Of a stretch of 64,000 nt of DNA, positions 12,158 to 24,483 are shown in pieces. Every line of letters starts with the position of its first letter. Position 1 is the first letter of the stretch. Under the pieces are notes generated by a model that saw only the letters and a list, made by a program, of their open reading frames with translations, was not told the DNA's origin and searched no databases. The position numbers were made by a program, and so were the translations under genes. Source of the DNA: Mortierella sp. BCC40632 (taxonomy: Eukaryota > Mortierellomycota > Mortierellomycetes > Mortierellales > Mortierellaceae); contig WAEK01000001.1 of the NCBI GenBank assembly GCA_011634665.1, positions 321,001 through 385,000 of the forward strand, in the 5' to 3' direction.

Positions 12158-14815
12158 TTAAGCCGACTTGCCCATCTTGGAGGCAGCCTTGGAGACCTCA
12201 CCCAAACGAGCAAAGACCTCAGCAGTTCCGTCAATCATGCCCGTTGTGTGGTAGGGCACATTGTACTTCTTGCACAGCGCTGCGACCGCGGGTTGGATCT
12301 TGTTGAAGTTATGGCGAGGCATCGAGGGGAACAAGTGATGCTCAATCTGGTAGTTCAATCCTCCAGTGAACCAGTTCGAGAAAAGAGTAGGGCGGACATC
12401 ACGACCAGTGATGATCTGCTTGGTGAAAAAGTCCATGTCGACGGCCTGCTCCTTCGAAATCACAGGCATGCCGTTGTGGTTGAGCGAGAAGACAATGGCG
12501 AGCAAGTTTCCGCACACAGCCTGAGAGACCAAAAAGTAAACCAACATGCCGATGGGGCTCTTGATGAAAAGGAACATGGTCGCCAAGTACCAGGTCCAGT
12601 GCATCATCAAGGACAACTGCTCAACCAAAGAAATAGGCACACGAGCACCAGCGGGCTTGTGGGCTTGACCGTTGGGCATCACGAACAAAATGGACTGGAT
12701 GCACCAGGAGAGACGAGCAAAGGACAAGATAGGGAAGTAGAACCAGGTCTGGTTCAAGACCATGAAGCGGCTCCACATCCTCGCCAACTCCTCATCAGGC
12801 ACGTCCGAGAACATTTCGAGCGCATGCTCGCTCCAGGTCAACAATGGGTGCGTGTCAATATCGGGGTCTTCACCATGAACATTGGGTGCGGCATGGTGAG
12901 TGTTGTGCTTGTCCTTCCACCACGAGGACGAGAAGCCCTGACAGAAACCTCCGAGGAAGGCACCCATCAAATCACCCCAGAAACGATCATGGAAGACCTG
13001 GTGATGCAAAAAGTCGTGGGCCAACCATCCGCACTGTTGCCAAAAGAGTCCCAACACCGAAGCCGAGAGTACAACCGCCAAAGTCGAGGTCTGTCCCCAA
13101 CGGGCAACAATGTAGGTCGACAAGGCCCACAAGGTCAAGTTGAAGCTGACCTTGAATGCATAGTAGGCCTTGGACGAGTCGTAGTAGCCGAGCGACTGGA
13201 ACAAGGTACGGAGCTTGCGGACTTCGGCAGCAAAGTTGTCGTTCTCAATGGCGTGGTCTGACTTGGCAATATCGCCCACATAAAAGTTGGCCAGAGTCTC
13301 CCAGGCAGACTCGGGATGGAACGTATCAAAGACATCTGTTTAGTGAAAGTAATAGAAGAGAGAATGTTAGTTATCTGATAGAACCACGATCGTTGTTCTT
13401 GTTTGCATGGAGTATGACCCCATGCATGCACTCCAGGGGGCCCAAGCCCTGAAATGTCCTTGTGTTTCCTGTGTGGCCCAAGGACGCATGAAAGAAGTGG
13501 TGATAGAGAGAAAGTGGTGTGATCGACAGATAGTGTGTGCGCTTTCTTTTTCTTTCTTTTGTTGCAGTAGCCAATGTTGCATTGGAGCTGTGCATGAACA
13601 GAACACAAAGGGGAGGAAAGAGAACGTGAAAGCGCCGAAAGGAGAAAGAGAAAGGGAAAGGGAAAGCGAGAGCATTCGGCCAACCACTCCTCCGAAGAGG
13701 TCCGAGACGACGCTTGTATGCGGCTGGTTGGAGAATGGACCCAGCAGAGAGAATCGTTGCTGGGTTGTGTTGTTGGGTGCCCTTCGTTAAATCCAGACAC
13801 ATACACACATGGCTGTAAGCACTCTTTTTTCAGCACTGTCAGCACATACACACAACACAATTTTTGGGGCAAAGAGAGACGAGAGAGACACGGCCACAAC
13901 CCAGCGCAAACACCAAGCACACCCCGCAGGGAAAGAGGGAAAGGAGAGAGTAAACACACACAACCCAAAAGCCTAATCGACACTCGTTCCTGACTGGTCC
14001 CGCTGGTCCCGCTTTCCCCTGTTGTAGCTGCAGATTCCTAGACCTCTCTTCTCCCTTTGCTCTTTTCCCGATATGAGGGAGACCCCCGATGAGAAATCGC
14101 CTTTATCCACGTTTACATGAACGTGTGTGTATATGATGTTTGTGTTTGTTTTGACAAGAGCGGTCGAGAGCACACTAACGGCCACCAGTTCAAGCAACCA
14201 TCTCAGACCCCGAGTACAGTAAAGTAGAAAATTCCGTGCTGGATGGTAATAGAGGTTGAGACTGAGTAAAGGAGAGAGAGAGAGAGAGAGAAACTTACCA
14301 GTGCCATCCTTGCCAACGTGAGTAAGAATAACAGAGCCACCAGGATGGTCGGGGACGAATTCACGAATGTCGTAGACCTTGTTGTCAATGATCATCAGGA
14401 AGGGAGCCTCGGGATCCTTGGAGCTCTCGGCCAATGCATCTGCATTCAGGATCTCTGCCCGAGTAAATGTTCTGACCCTAACAGACAGATGAAGTTAAAA
14501 AAAAAAAAAAAAAAAAAAAGGAGATAAAGAAAAAAAAAACGTTAGCCAAGTGGACAAAGGAGAGCACAGGCACACATCCAACCCATCCACATTGGACCGT
14601 GGAAATAAGTTTCTCTCTCTTCATGGTTTTTTTTTATCAGATCGTTTCTCTCTGGGAAGGTGTTGTCCTTTGGGCCGTTGCCACCTTCCTTGACTCTATT
14701 CGACTTTTTTTTTTTTTTTCTCGGATCAAAAAGAGCCCTTTTTATGCTTCGGCAGTTCGGAGACAAGTCCGGTGGGGCCAGGAGTAGGAGTGCCAGCTTA
14801 CCGGGTGTGTCTGCC
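12158..14815 (-). CDS. Delta-6 fatty acid desaturase, cytochrome b5 fusion
   Basis: ER-membrane front-end desaturase that introduces the delta-6 double bond into linoleic and alpha-linolenic acid, the entry step to gamma-linolenic and arachidonic acid. Secure exons: 14477-14299 and 13335-12158, encoding about 451 residues. Motifs in order: cytochrome b5 heme motif HPGG (about residue 50), His box 1 HDFLHH, box 2 HNTHH, and box 3 QIEHH with the Gln typical of front-end desaturases. The sequence runs very close to the Mortierella alpina enzyme from VRTFTRAEIL to KAASKMGKSA; that enzyme is 457 aa. A likely first exon is 14815-14800 (MADTP, donor GTAAGC), but the joined phase is off by one base from the conserved VRTFTRA frame, so the N-terminal exon is uncertain. 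The intron between the two secure exons is unusually long (963 bp). Confidence 0.92.
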
Positions 14816-15020
14816 ATCGGGGACAAGCTCGCCTGCGAGGAAGGAGGAAGGAGGAGAGAGGGGGGAAAGGATGAAGCTGAACGAGATGATGCACCAGATG
14901 AGAAGATGGAGAGAAACAGATCTCGGAGCGGAGCAGGGGCAGGGGCAGGGAAGGAGTGGGAGAGAGAAGAAGAGAGAAGAGAGAAGAAGAGGCCCAGGGT
15001 AGGGTGAATAAATAAAGACT

Positions 15021-15060
<40 letters not shown>

Positions 15061-16275
15061 CATAGAGCGTACAAGACCCAAAAAGAGAGCTGTTCTTCTT
15101 GCTCCGCCGTTTGTCTCTGCTGCTCTACAGTGAGAGAGAGAGAGAGAAGAGACCTGAATGGGCATTCGAGGATATCAAATGGATAATCGCATTTACCACA
15201 ATCCAATCTCAGCTCGGCCAAAGAGGCTTCGTGGGGTTGGGTTCTCTCCCCTTCTCTCGCACTTTCTCCCTTTGGTGTCCTTGCCTGTTTCTCAGCCCAA
15301 ACTGAGCGAGCTTATCTCTTTCCCGGACTAGACAACAAACATTCGCACTACCAACTCCTCTTGAGATTTTTTTTTTTATCCGATTGTCCGTGTCCGCGTC
15401 CGTGTCTGTATCCTAGAGAGAAAAAAAATTGAGAACATGTCCATCTCCACCTCGTCCCCGCGGAACGGAATCAGGCGTTTTCTTTTTTTTTTTACCAATG
15501 CACAGCGAAGAGAACATCCCCCTAGGACCTATTTTGCATATGTGTTCTCTCTCCTTTCTATCCGATTTTTTTTTTCCTTGCTTGACCTAGCCTAAAAAAT
15601 GGTGGGACTCGAGCTGTACGTATGTGAATGTGTTTTCACTCTTCTTTTTTCCTTTGCACTTTTTTTTCACACACAAAAAAGGATGGCTACAGTACACACC
15701 TCCTCCTTGAGTTATCACCCACCAATTACCACTGCATAAGCCATATGCATCCATGCACCCGAATCCGTGTCAACGTTGTCAAGATGGATTGGTTGTTTAT
15801 CAACGAAAAGAACAAAGTGAACGAACAAGTGGTATATATATATATATATATATTTGCCATGCGCTGCTCGGTGTATCATGAGCCAATTGTCATTGCCATG
15901 GACTCCAAAGATTCAGGCACGGTCCGGTTGGCTATCTCAACCACACACACGGTACCATGCATTTCTCTCCTTCCCTTTCTCTCCCTCTTTCCTCTTTCCT
16001 CTTTCCTCTTTCCTCTTTCCACGATAGACGATGAAACCCCGAGAGACGTCCGTGAAACGATAAAGAAGAAAGGACTAATGCGCAATGGGATGGAGAGTGA
16101 GCCTAAAAGGACACTCCTCATGTCTCGCTCGAGCCGACAGAGTTTGGAAAAGACGCACATGCAAAAGTAAGAGAGAGAACCTTTTTTTTTCTTGCTTTTA
16201 GCGCCGCTCTCTCTCTCTCTGTACCAACAGTGGTATCTCTTTCAAGAAGAGGTGATTTTTTATGGGTTGCATCGA

Positions 16276-16311
<36 letters not shown>

Positions 16312-17065
16312 AGAACATTCCTCTCTTTTTTTTGATTGAGAATGGATGTCAAGATAGACTTGGGAAAGGAGGTTTTTAGACCTGGGTGATGCGCACGAGG
16401 CGGAATAAGTCCCCAGAGGAGCTAACGATTAGTGAGTGAGAAACAATAGTAGAAAGAGGAAAAAGAAAAAAGAGAGGGGTGGGAGAGAGAGAGAAGGAGA
16501 GAGCGAGAAGGAGAGAGCGAGAGCGGAGTGGAGTGCTATACAAGAAGGAACATAGAAATTGAAAATGATCTCGAGAGTGAGAGAAAGATCAAAGTAAAAA
16601 AGTAAAAGAGTGAACGTCTATGGAGCGTCGATCAAAAGACGACAAAGTAAAAAAAAAAAAAAAAAAAAAAAAGAGAGAGAGAGAGAGCAAGAGAGTGGAG
16701 TGGAAAAAAAAGGAAGGAATGGTTGTGGTATTGGCGGGTTTTCTTGCTTCTTGTGATGGACGGAATGCCTTTCTTCTCTCCTTCCTTCCTTCCTTCCTTC
16801 CTTTCTTTTTTTTTTTTTTCTTTCTGTTATTTATGCATCGGCAAGATCCCTTAGGTCTCCCTAGCACTTTTCCCTTCCAAGACAGATGGCAAAAGGGAGC
16901 TTGTCCTCTTGGTCACTACGTGTTATACTTGACTGGTGGAGGGATACTTTGCCTCCTAAAACGGGAAATTAAAACAAAATAAATAAAAAAGACTCCTGTA
17001 AATATGAATCCAATGATCGGTGCTTTCTCTATCACTAAACAGCTCCGATGGTCACTCCAGGTTTC
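14816..17065. other. Promoter side of the desaturase and 3' side of the transporter; no gene supported
   Basis: Contains a (GA)n tract (15022-15059), i.e. CT on the desaturase sense strand about 200-250 bp upstream of its likely first exon. Also a pentamer/heptamer-type repeat of CCTCTTT (about 15985-16020), a (TA)n run (15834-15852) and a T run (16278-16310). The open frame at 15628-16170 has no family character. Confidence 0.5.
15022..15059. repeat. (GA)n microsatellite upstream of the desaturase
   Basis: About 19 GA units. On the desaturase's sense strand this is a CT tract in the expected promoter region. Confidence 0.9.
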
Positions 17066-19677
17066 TTACTTCTTATGAGGACGGATGAATCCTGGGATGG
17101 GTGCGTCAGGGCGGCCATAAATATAGGTAGAGACGATGACGATTATAGCTCCAAGTTGGAACTGGATCGATGGCTCAAAGTCGAAAAAGTACACAGAGAT
17201 GATGCCCGAAATGATGATCGACAACGATGTCGCAAAGCCCTTTAGAATATTATCCGCGTACTTGACCACGACAGCGACCAAAAGTCCTCCCAGGGCCTGG
17301 TTCCCTACGACGACCCAGGTCATGAGCGAATAACCCTGGAGAAGTCCGCCTTCATAGATCCGCTGACGATCATAAAACATGGCCAAGAAACTGAAGAGTG
17401 ATCCAGAAATGCCGAGTTGCAGATTCCTGACCCACATATCTGCCTCGGCGCCCTTGAGGATCTTTTCAAAGAAACAACCTGCAAATCCAGACGAAACGCA
17501 CGAGGTCAAGACGGCGATCAAGCCAACGATCGGATTCTGGATCGGGCCCACCTCCTCTTCAAGAATGCCTCCAGTCGAATCCTGCATCTCTGCGCCCGCG
17601 TCACCCTCTGATCCATCGAGCATCTCCTCGGATTCCAATTCGTCCTTGGAATCAGACACAGAGGCGCCCGATCTTATTGAGCCAACGTTCTGAAGCTGGA
17701 CTAGAGTGACGCCGATCATCAACAGACACAACGCAAACCATTTTTGACGCGTCAATCTCCGGTTGAGCATCAAAACTGAGAAGATAGCGGTCGAGAGAAT
17801 TTTCATCTGGTAGGTGACCTGGAAGGTTGCCGCCTCAAGATTTGACAATGCCACAAAGAGCAGGTTGTTCTGCAATGCATACAATCCCGATGGCACAAAC
17901 ATCTTGACAATTTCTCCAGGCTGCTCCAGAACGTCTTTACGAATAATGTAGAGTGTCCTCGAAATAGACCTTGTTCTTTGGGCGATCATGAGAACGCAGG
18001 CAAATATCTTGAGGAGTTCTGCAAAAAAGACAGCTGTCGAGGCCAGGTACATGGGCCTATCTGGATCCACGTTAATGCGAGAATAGCGCATCATAAGAAC
18101 AAGTGTGCTGTTCTGGAAGAGCAGAATCAGTAGTGACAGGTGCTTCATCGATATGCCCATGAAAGTGCCCCCGTCATCTATTGGTATCAGTCAAAAAGGA
18201 AGAGCAAGAAGAAAAAAGAGTCAGTCTAGGCTATAATGAGACAACATACTGAGGATATGAAGAAGAAGAAAAAGAAGAAAAGGGAAGAGAGGCTCCTTTT
18301 TGGGGCAAAAAAAAAAAAAAAAAAAAAAAGATTTTCCAAAGAGTAAAATGCCCGCGGATGTTTAGTTGTTGCCAGGGCCAACACATGAGCCCATGCTTAG
18401 CGTGTTCAGAACCAGCTCCTAGTAATATGAGCCGCCACATCCAAGGAGCTCTGCGTTCTGTCATTGAGCCGGGTCGGGGTGAGCACAATAGTCCAAGGTC
18501 CTGATGGCAGTAGAGGTGGGTGGGTGAGGACTGTAACCTCCATGCGATGTTGTGATCGTGTCCCGTACTGATCTGGTGCAGGCCTTCCTCTCCACAAGAT
18601 CCTCCTCCTCACCCACCCACCCACACCTCTTTGCTCAAGAGAGATGACCACAAACCACAGCTGCCATTCCCCATCCCTAGTGTAAGCCTATGTTCATCGT
18701 AGTCTGCACCTTCCATCTCTCTCTCTGTTTTTCCTTCTTACTCTTTCTCTCTCTTTCTCTCTTTCTCTTTTTCTCTCTTTCTTTCTCTCTTGGATCCCTG
18801 TAGTGAGAGCATAAGAAAAGAAAACGAGGCATCTGAGATAGACAAGCGCACGGGTCCGCAAGATGCCATCTGAAATGCAGGCTACACCTTACACCAGACA
18901 GCGTCTCGTCCTATTTGTCGCACGACATCTCTTTCCTTTTTTTCTTTTTCTCTCCTTGAACATGGGGGAGATTTTTTTTTCTGTGGTCCCCTTTGGTCCC
19001 CTGGCTCCCCTGGTCCTGATTTCCTTTGAGCTACTTTTTTCTTTTTTCCTTTTCTTTCTCTTCTTCAAGCGTGCGTCCGTCCTAATTGAGTGTGGTGATG
19101 ATCAAAAGAACACGGATGCTCAGGAGTACAGGTTGGCGCCAAGCCCAGGCTAAGGGAGTAAGCGTGCACTTTAACTCCTGTGCGGTCATTGAAAAGGCAA
19201 AGCGTAGTTTTTTTGGTAACGCCTTTTTTTTCCCTCTCACTCTCTTGAACTCGCTCTCACACACGCACATCTTCTCTCTTTCATCCTCTGTTCATAGCTT
19301 GAGGTCTTTTCTTTTCTCTCTCCCTCTCTCCCTCCCTCTCTCTTTCTTTTCTCCTGGACTGGCTCTTTTGGGGGGTTTTTTTTGTTCTCCTTTGCAAGTG
19401 TCCTGAGATCCTGATTGCCCATTGTCCCGGCGCAGAGGATGGAGATGCGGCTCGGCAAGAGATCGCGAGTAGAGCTCTAGCCTGTCCACGAGAAAGAGAA
19501 AGAAAGAGAGCGAGCGAGAGCAAGAAAAGAAGAAAGAGAGAAAAGAGAGAAAAGTGGGAAACCCAATACAAAGAGATGTAAAGAGATGAAAGAAATAAAA
19601 AAGAAAGACTTACATTTGCCACGACCCTGCTGATGATGTATTGTCGGAAGTGATCCTTGATGCTTTTCTGAACTCAT
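17066..19677 (-). CDS. Nucleotide-sugar transporter (UDP-galactose/UDP-GlcNAc type, SLC35A-like)
   Basis: Golgi multi-spanning antiporter that brings a UDP-sugar into the lumen in exchange for UMP. Two exons: 19677-19614 (MSSEKHQGSLPTIHHQQGRG, ending K before GTAAGT) and 18177-17066. The phase-1 junction produces GKYDGGTFMGISMKHLSLLI, which suits the family's N-terminus; total 391 aa. The body has about ten hydrophobic segments and the family blocks YALQNNLLFVALSNLEAATF, QVTYQMKILSTAIFSVLMLN and ADNILKGFATSLSIIISGII. A Ser/Glu/Asp-rich hydrophilic loop of about 45 residues sits mid-protein. The C-terminus is dibasic (RPHKK), compatible with ER/Golgi retrieval. The 1.44-kb intron is long for this region, so a different first exon is possible. 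Exact substrate cannot be told from sequence. Confidence 0.85.
18178..19613 (-). other. Long intron of the nucleotide-sugar transporter
   Basis: 1,436 bp, bounded by GTAAGT and ATAG on the minus strand. It contains an A run (18307-18329), CT-rich tracts (18710-18790) and scattered low-complexity open frames, none supported as genes. Confidence 0.55.
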
Positions 19678-19909
19678 TGAATGTCTGTGACCAAGCGGAC
19701 CAGGAAGAAATACGGGTGTGGAGCGTGTATAACGGGAGAAAGAGAGGAGAGGAAACGTTATGGGAGTAGCGATGGAGTTGAGGATGAGAAACGTCGGGCA
19801 AGTCAGGGCGAGAATGAATATGAAGGAGTAAAAAAAAAAAATAATAATAATCACAACGCGAAATGAAAAAAAAAAGAAAGAAAGAACGAAAACCAGGCGA
19901 CGAACGAAT

Positions 19910-19978
19910 TGGTTGGATGGATGGTTAGATGAATGGATGGATGGTTGAATGGATGGATGGTTGAATGGATGGATGATG
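19910..19978. repeat. Imperfect GGAT/GAAT tetranucleotide repeat
   Basis: Repeated GGATGGAT and GGTTGAAT units, imperfectly ordered, in the transporter's 5' flank. Confidence 0.85.
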
Positions 19979-20989
19979 GGAGATAAAAAGGACGACGGAC
20001 AGATGATGGAGACAGACAGACAGAGAGACAAATAGAGACAAATAGAGACTAATAGAGAGAGAAAGAAAAAAAAAAAAAAAAAAAAAGAAAGAGAGAGAGA
20101 GAGAAAGAGAGAAAGACAGAGAGAGAGAAGAGAAGAGAGCAAAGGAGATGGCGCTGCGACGAGCGGGAAAAGGGGGTGGTGGGGAAGAAAGATGAGAAAG
20201 AGGGCGGGTGGAGAGGAAAAGCATTAACGCAAGCTCGCAGCACGGCCAGGCCCGAATAGGGCTTCTCTTCTTTTTTTTTTCGCGTCTCTTTCTCTTTCGA
20301 ACACCACACGCACAACCATTCTATCTCTCTCTCTCACACACTTTCTCTCGCACACGAACTCGTCCTGGCCAGATGCCATCGCCAAAAAGGCTCCTGCTGT
20401 TCTCGCCGGTCCGCCCTTGTGTCTACTCCCTTTCTGTGGCCCTGACATGGTCTTTATGTCTCGCGACTGGCTCAGTGCTTGCGGTGTCTCGCTATCCGAA
20501 CTTGCATCCATACCCATCTTTCTATCCATCATCACATAATAGAGCAATCGCTCTCCCACGCTCCTCTCTTTCCTCGCCGATGTCTCGTCCTACCTTAGTC
20601 TCGTGCCAGGCACCTTTCGGGGGGTACCGTAATACGGCCATTGTCCCACGTATTACATGTTGTTCTCACAAAAGTGCGTCGGCCCCAACTGGGTAGTCCT
20701 CAGAGAGTAGAGAGAGCAACCTCTCACCCCGCCCTCTCGCCAGGCAGGCTCACACCGGTCGCCATGCGGTACCTCTCGTCCAGGAGCTCGCGCCAGCTCA
20801 TTCGTCGCAAAAACAAGGTTTACCTTGCTTTGCTTTGTCCACAGTTCCGCAGACAGACCTAACCGCAAAACAGAGAAATATGAACACAGCCAGTCCTGTG
20901 AAGCAATCACACCCTTCTTGCCCTGACATGACCTGAGTTGTCCTCTTTTTCTTTCTCTTTCTCCCTCAATCCACTCATTCATATTTCTA

Positions 20990-21121
<132 letters not shown>

Positions 21122-22052
21122 GGGGAAGAGATGGCAAGGGACGGGGAGAGAAAGAGGAGGAAGAGAGAAGCTACACCGACTGGTCGAGTGGGGGGGGGGG
21201 AGGAAGGAGGAAGTGGAGGAGGAAGTGGAGGAGGAAGTGGAGTTCAGCCAAAATGTCAAGGGGAAACCCATGTCTTGCACTTGGATAGCACTACTGTCTC
21301 TCGGATCATATGTCGCACGGCCTGCTTCGCTCAGTCCTCCTCAGTCCAGTTGAACACCCTCCAAGTGGGTATGACAAGAAGAAGGACCCGAGCAGGAACA
21401 CGGCGAGGCACACGATCAGAAAATTGAGAAATAAGCTCGAGCGAACACGTACAACACATTGATATCATCCAACATTGTGAGGCAGGGCATGGCTCCAACT
21501 CTGGCGAGCAAGGCCCACAAGGCCCGGGCCAGGCCCAAAGACTGCATCCCCTCTCCCCCCTCCCAAAAAAAAATAACCTTCTACCGGGGATAAAGATGCA
21601 AAGCAAAAAAAAAAAAAAGTCAAGGACACAGGAGCAGAGCCTCTCTTTCCTCATTCGGAATTGACTCCACACCCACTTCTCAGATGCGCACTCGCCACCT
21701 TCATACACACCACACACATGGTGCATACTTGACTTGTTCTCGCTCTCTTTCTCTCTCGCTCTTCCTGTCTCTCCGAGTCGCTCCCAACACATGGTTTGAG
21801 TCGCCAACGCATCTTGATTATTTCAGGATTGCAACAGAGATGAGGAGCAGAGGATCCTGCTTCTGCTCCTGACCTGTATCAGCCCATGCACATCTTTTTT
21901 GCACCATAGGCTCCATCGCAGCTTTCGGCGTGGATTCGTTAAGCACGCTGAGTGGACTAGCGCAAAAGTCACCGTGCGGAGGCTGTTTCTGATAACACAA
22001 GCATTGGGTTCTGGCTCCTGGCTGCCCTGCCTGACCCTTCTCTGCTTCTTTC

Positions 22053-22055
<3 letters not shown>

Positions 22056-22102
<47 letters not shown>
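22056..22102. repeat. (CT)n tract upstream of the rRNA methyltransferase
   Basis: About 23 CT units, 230 bp before the ATG of the plus-strand rRNA methyltransferase gene. Confidence 0.9.
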
Positions 22103-22108
<6 letters not shown>

Positions 22109-22332
22109 TTAATCTTTATACGAATGCATTTGACTCCATTGTGCCAAGCACTGGTCAGACTCGGGAGGCAGCTCTTGGGGACCGTGCATGCAGCAGCCCA
22201 GGCAAAGACTCTCCGCCCTCAGAACGCAGGGGGCTGAGAGGAGGGACGGCCTAATTTAGGCCAACCCTCTTTCTTTCTTTCTCACTCTCCTGCCGATTTT
22301 TTTTTTTTTTACATCCAAGCGCGAGACTCATA

Positions 22333-23786
22333 ATGGCCCACATCATTCCGCGTAAACTACCCCCACTTCCACCGATCAGTGATCTCATTCGCATCTATGG
22401 CCTCACTGCACAACAAAAGTTCTCACAAAACTTTATCCTAGACAAGAACGTGACAGGTCCGTAGTTGATGCATCGTCAGAATTGTTGCATGTCGAAGCGG
22501 ATCAGCATGAGCATCACCATGTCTGCCACAGGCTGGCTTATGACTCACATAACAAGGGGCTTTCTGGAACCCATGTCTCTCATTCGACTACTGTAGACAC
22601 AATTGCTAAGCATGCAAAAGTTTCTCTCCAGGACGACCTGATCGTAGAAGTTGGTCCAGGTAAGGTCGCACCCCTTCCTTCTTCCAAAGCGTCGTTCCTC
22701 AATCAACTTGTGATTCTCTCGTGCCTCAGCCAATGGCTCTCCTCATACTGGTCACGTTGCCCTTTGCTCCAACTCAGGTCCTGGCCTTCTTACAAGATCA
22801 ATCCTGGATGCTGGAGCAAGACGCGTAGTTGTTATTGAAAAGGATCCGCGATTCATCCCTACCTTGGAGGTAAACCTAATATACTTGTCGTTTGCTGTAC
22901 TTTTATTATTATTTTTTTTTTCCTTTTATGTAACACCAGTCATGCATTCCATGCTCAACCAACAAGTAGCAATTGAAAGAAGCCTCTGGAGATCGACTTA
23001 GTATCATCATGGGCGACATGCTCCAACTAGATCACCAAGATATCCTTAAAGCGGCGTCCAAAATCCCCCAGTACCCATTGTCATCCTATATCGAAGAACC
23101 ACAGGATCAAGACTTTGCTCAGGATTCCAACACGAGTCTGAAGCATGGGGATCTTGATCTGAACAAAGAGCATCAACAATACATCCAACGCCTTGAGGAT
23201 TCTATCGAAAAACCTTTTGATCCTTCCACATCAACAATTCGCATCCTAGGAAATTTGCCGTTTGGTGTGGCCACACCCTTGCTGGTTCAATGGATCAGGA
23301 TGATGAGCTTTCGTCAGGGACTCTTTCAGAACCTAAACAACAGGAAACACATCCAAGACAGGGATCTACTGTCCATGACTCTTATGTTCCAGCGTGAAGT
23401 AGCCGAAGGGATCGTTGCCTCACAAGATTCACCTGACAGAAGTCGACTTTCTATCATGACTCAGAGTCTGTGTGATGCCAAGATTGCGTACCGCCTGGCA
23501 TCAAGTGTATTTGTACCAAGGCCCAAGGTTGCTGCTGCTGTAGTACAGCTTGATGCAAAGAAGTCGCCGTTGATGGAAGGTAAGCGATTCTTGGGATGGA
23601 TTAGATGTAGGAAGAAGTAGAGGAGAGACTAATATGCCCTGCGGATCAAATTATGGAGGCAAAAAAAAAAAAGTCTCGGGTAGAGGCACTAGACCAACAG
23701 AATAGCTGGGGAGGAAAGGTGGGACATTGCCCAACTAAAACCAAATGCCTTTGAACAGACAGGGCTATATTCTTAACACATCATGT

Positions 23787-23820
<34 letters not shown>

Positions 23821-24084
23821 AATGGTTTATGGGGGGGGCATTTAGGTTCACTCGACGCATTGGAGGATGTAGCTCGGTACTTTTTCAACAAGCGACGGAA
23901 GACCATGGGTCATATGATCAAACGACTTGCCAAACAGACACCCGAGGTTGAACCGATCCTGGCTGAATGGATTGCGGAAACCGAGTTGGACCAAAACCTG
24001 AGATCAGATCAAATTTCAACCGAGGAGTATGTTATACTTGCCCAGAAACTAGATCGCGAGCAGATCAAGATTCCTTGGACATAA
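22333..24084 (+). CDS. Mitochondrial rRNA adenine dimethyltransferase (KsgA/TFB1M-type)
   Basis: SAM-dependent enzyme of the KsgA/Dim1/TFB1M family, which dimethylates two adjacent adenines in the small-subunit rRNA; the mitochondrial member also resembles transcription factor B. Five exons: 22333-22456, 22597-22659, 22778-22869, 22970-23579, 23846-24084, giving 375 aa. Motifs: QKFSQNFILDKNVT (family N-terminal motif, residues 28-41), SAM-binding VEVGPGPGLLTR (58-69), acidic VVVIEKDPRF, and catalytic NLPF (188-191). The C-terminal helical part includes FFNKRRKTMGHMI. A hydrophilic stretch of about 65 residues (115-180) separates the GDMLQLD motif from the catalytic loop, where bacterial KsgA has a much shorter spacer. 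Placed tail-to-tail with mitochondrial ribosomal protein mL60. Confidence 0.92.
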
Positions 24085-24483
24085 GGACTAGGATTTTCAC
24101 TCACATAGACAAAACAGCCAATAAATAAAAACACACCACCACCTCCACCCCCACGAATTGACTAAAGTAAAAGACAAGTCCCTACTTTTACAAATCTACA
24201 CTTGACGGGTCCCTCCTAGTGTTGCTATTATCAGCCGAGGCAGTGTAGGAAATGATCGAGATGTGGAGCGCGCAGGAGGGTCCTTTTTCATTTTTTTTTT
24301 CGAGACATTACTATACATGCAGTTGCTTTCTATGGGTGGGTGACTTCCATTGTTTTTTTTCCTGGTTCCTGCTCTAATGGGGCTCTGTAGAGTCAATATC
24401 CTGAAGAGTTGTCGTGGCCGAACAGATTTCAAAACATGATCCCTGGTATCGCCCCCAATATTTTTTGATCCAGATGACAAGAT
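24085..24483. other. Convergent 3' intergenic region
   Basis: Between the stops of the rRNA methyltransferase and mL60 genes. AATAAATAAA near 24121 is a candidate poly(A) signal for the plus-strand gene. No gene is seen. Confidence 0.55.

Noticed and set aside
15628..16170. 180-aa plus-strand open frame
   Set aside because: It contains a (TA)n-encoded Tyr/Ile run and CT-derived Leu/Phe/Ser, with no motif or good splice structure.
20594..20641. Possible first exon MAVLRYPPKGAWHETK on the minus strand before a GTAGGA donor
   Set aside because: No partner exon could be found downstream, and 16 codons alone are not evidence.
21310..21460. Minus-strand hydrophobic frame reading FLIVCLAVFLLGSFFLSYPL
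   Set aside because: It has no start codon in frame and no clear acceptor; it may be a chance hydrophobic stretch, though a tiny membrane protein is not fully excluded.
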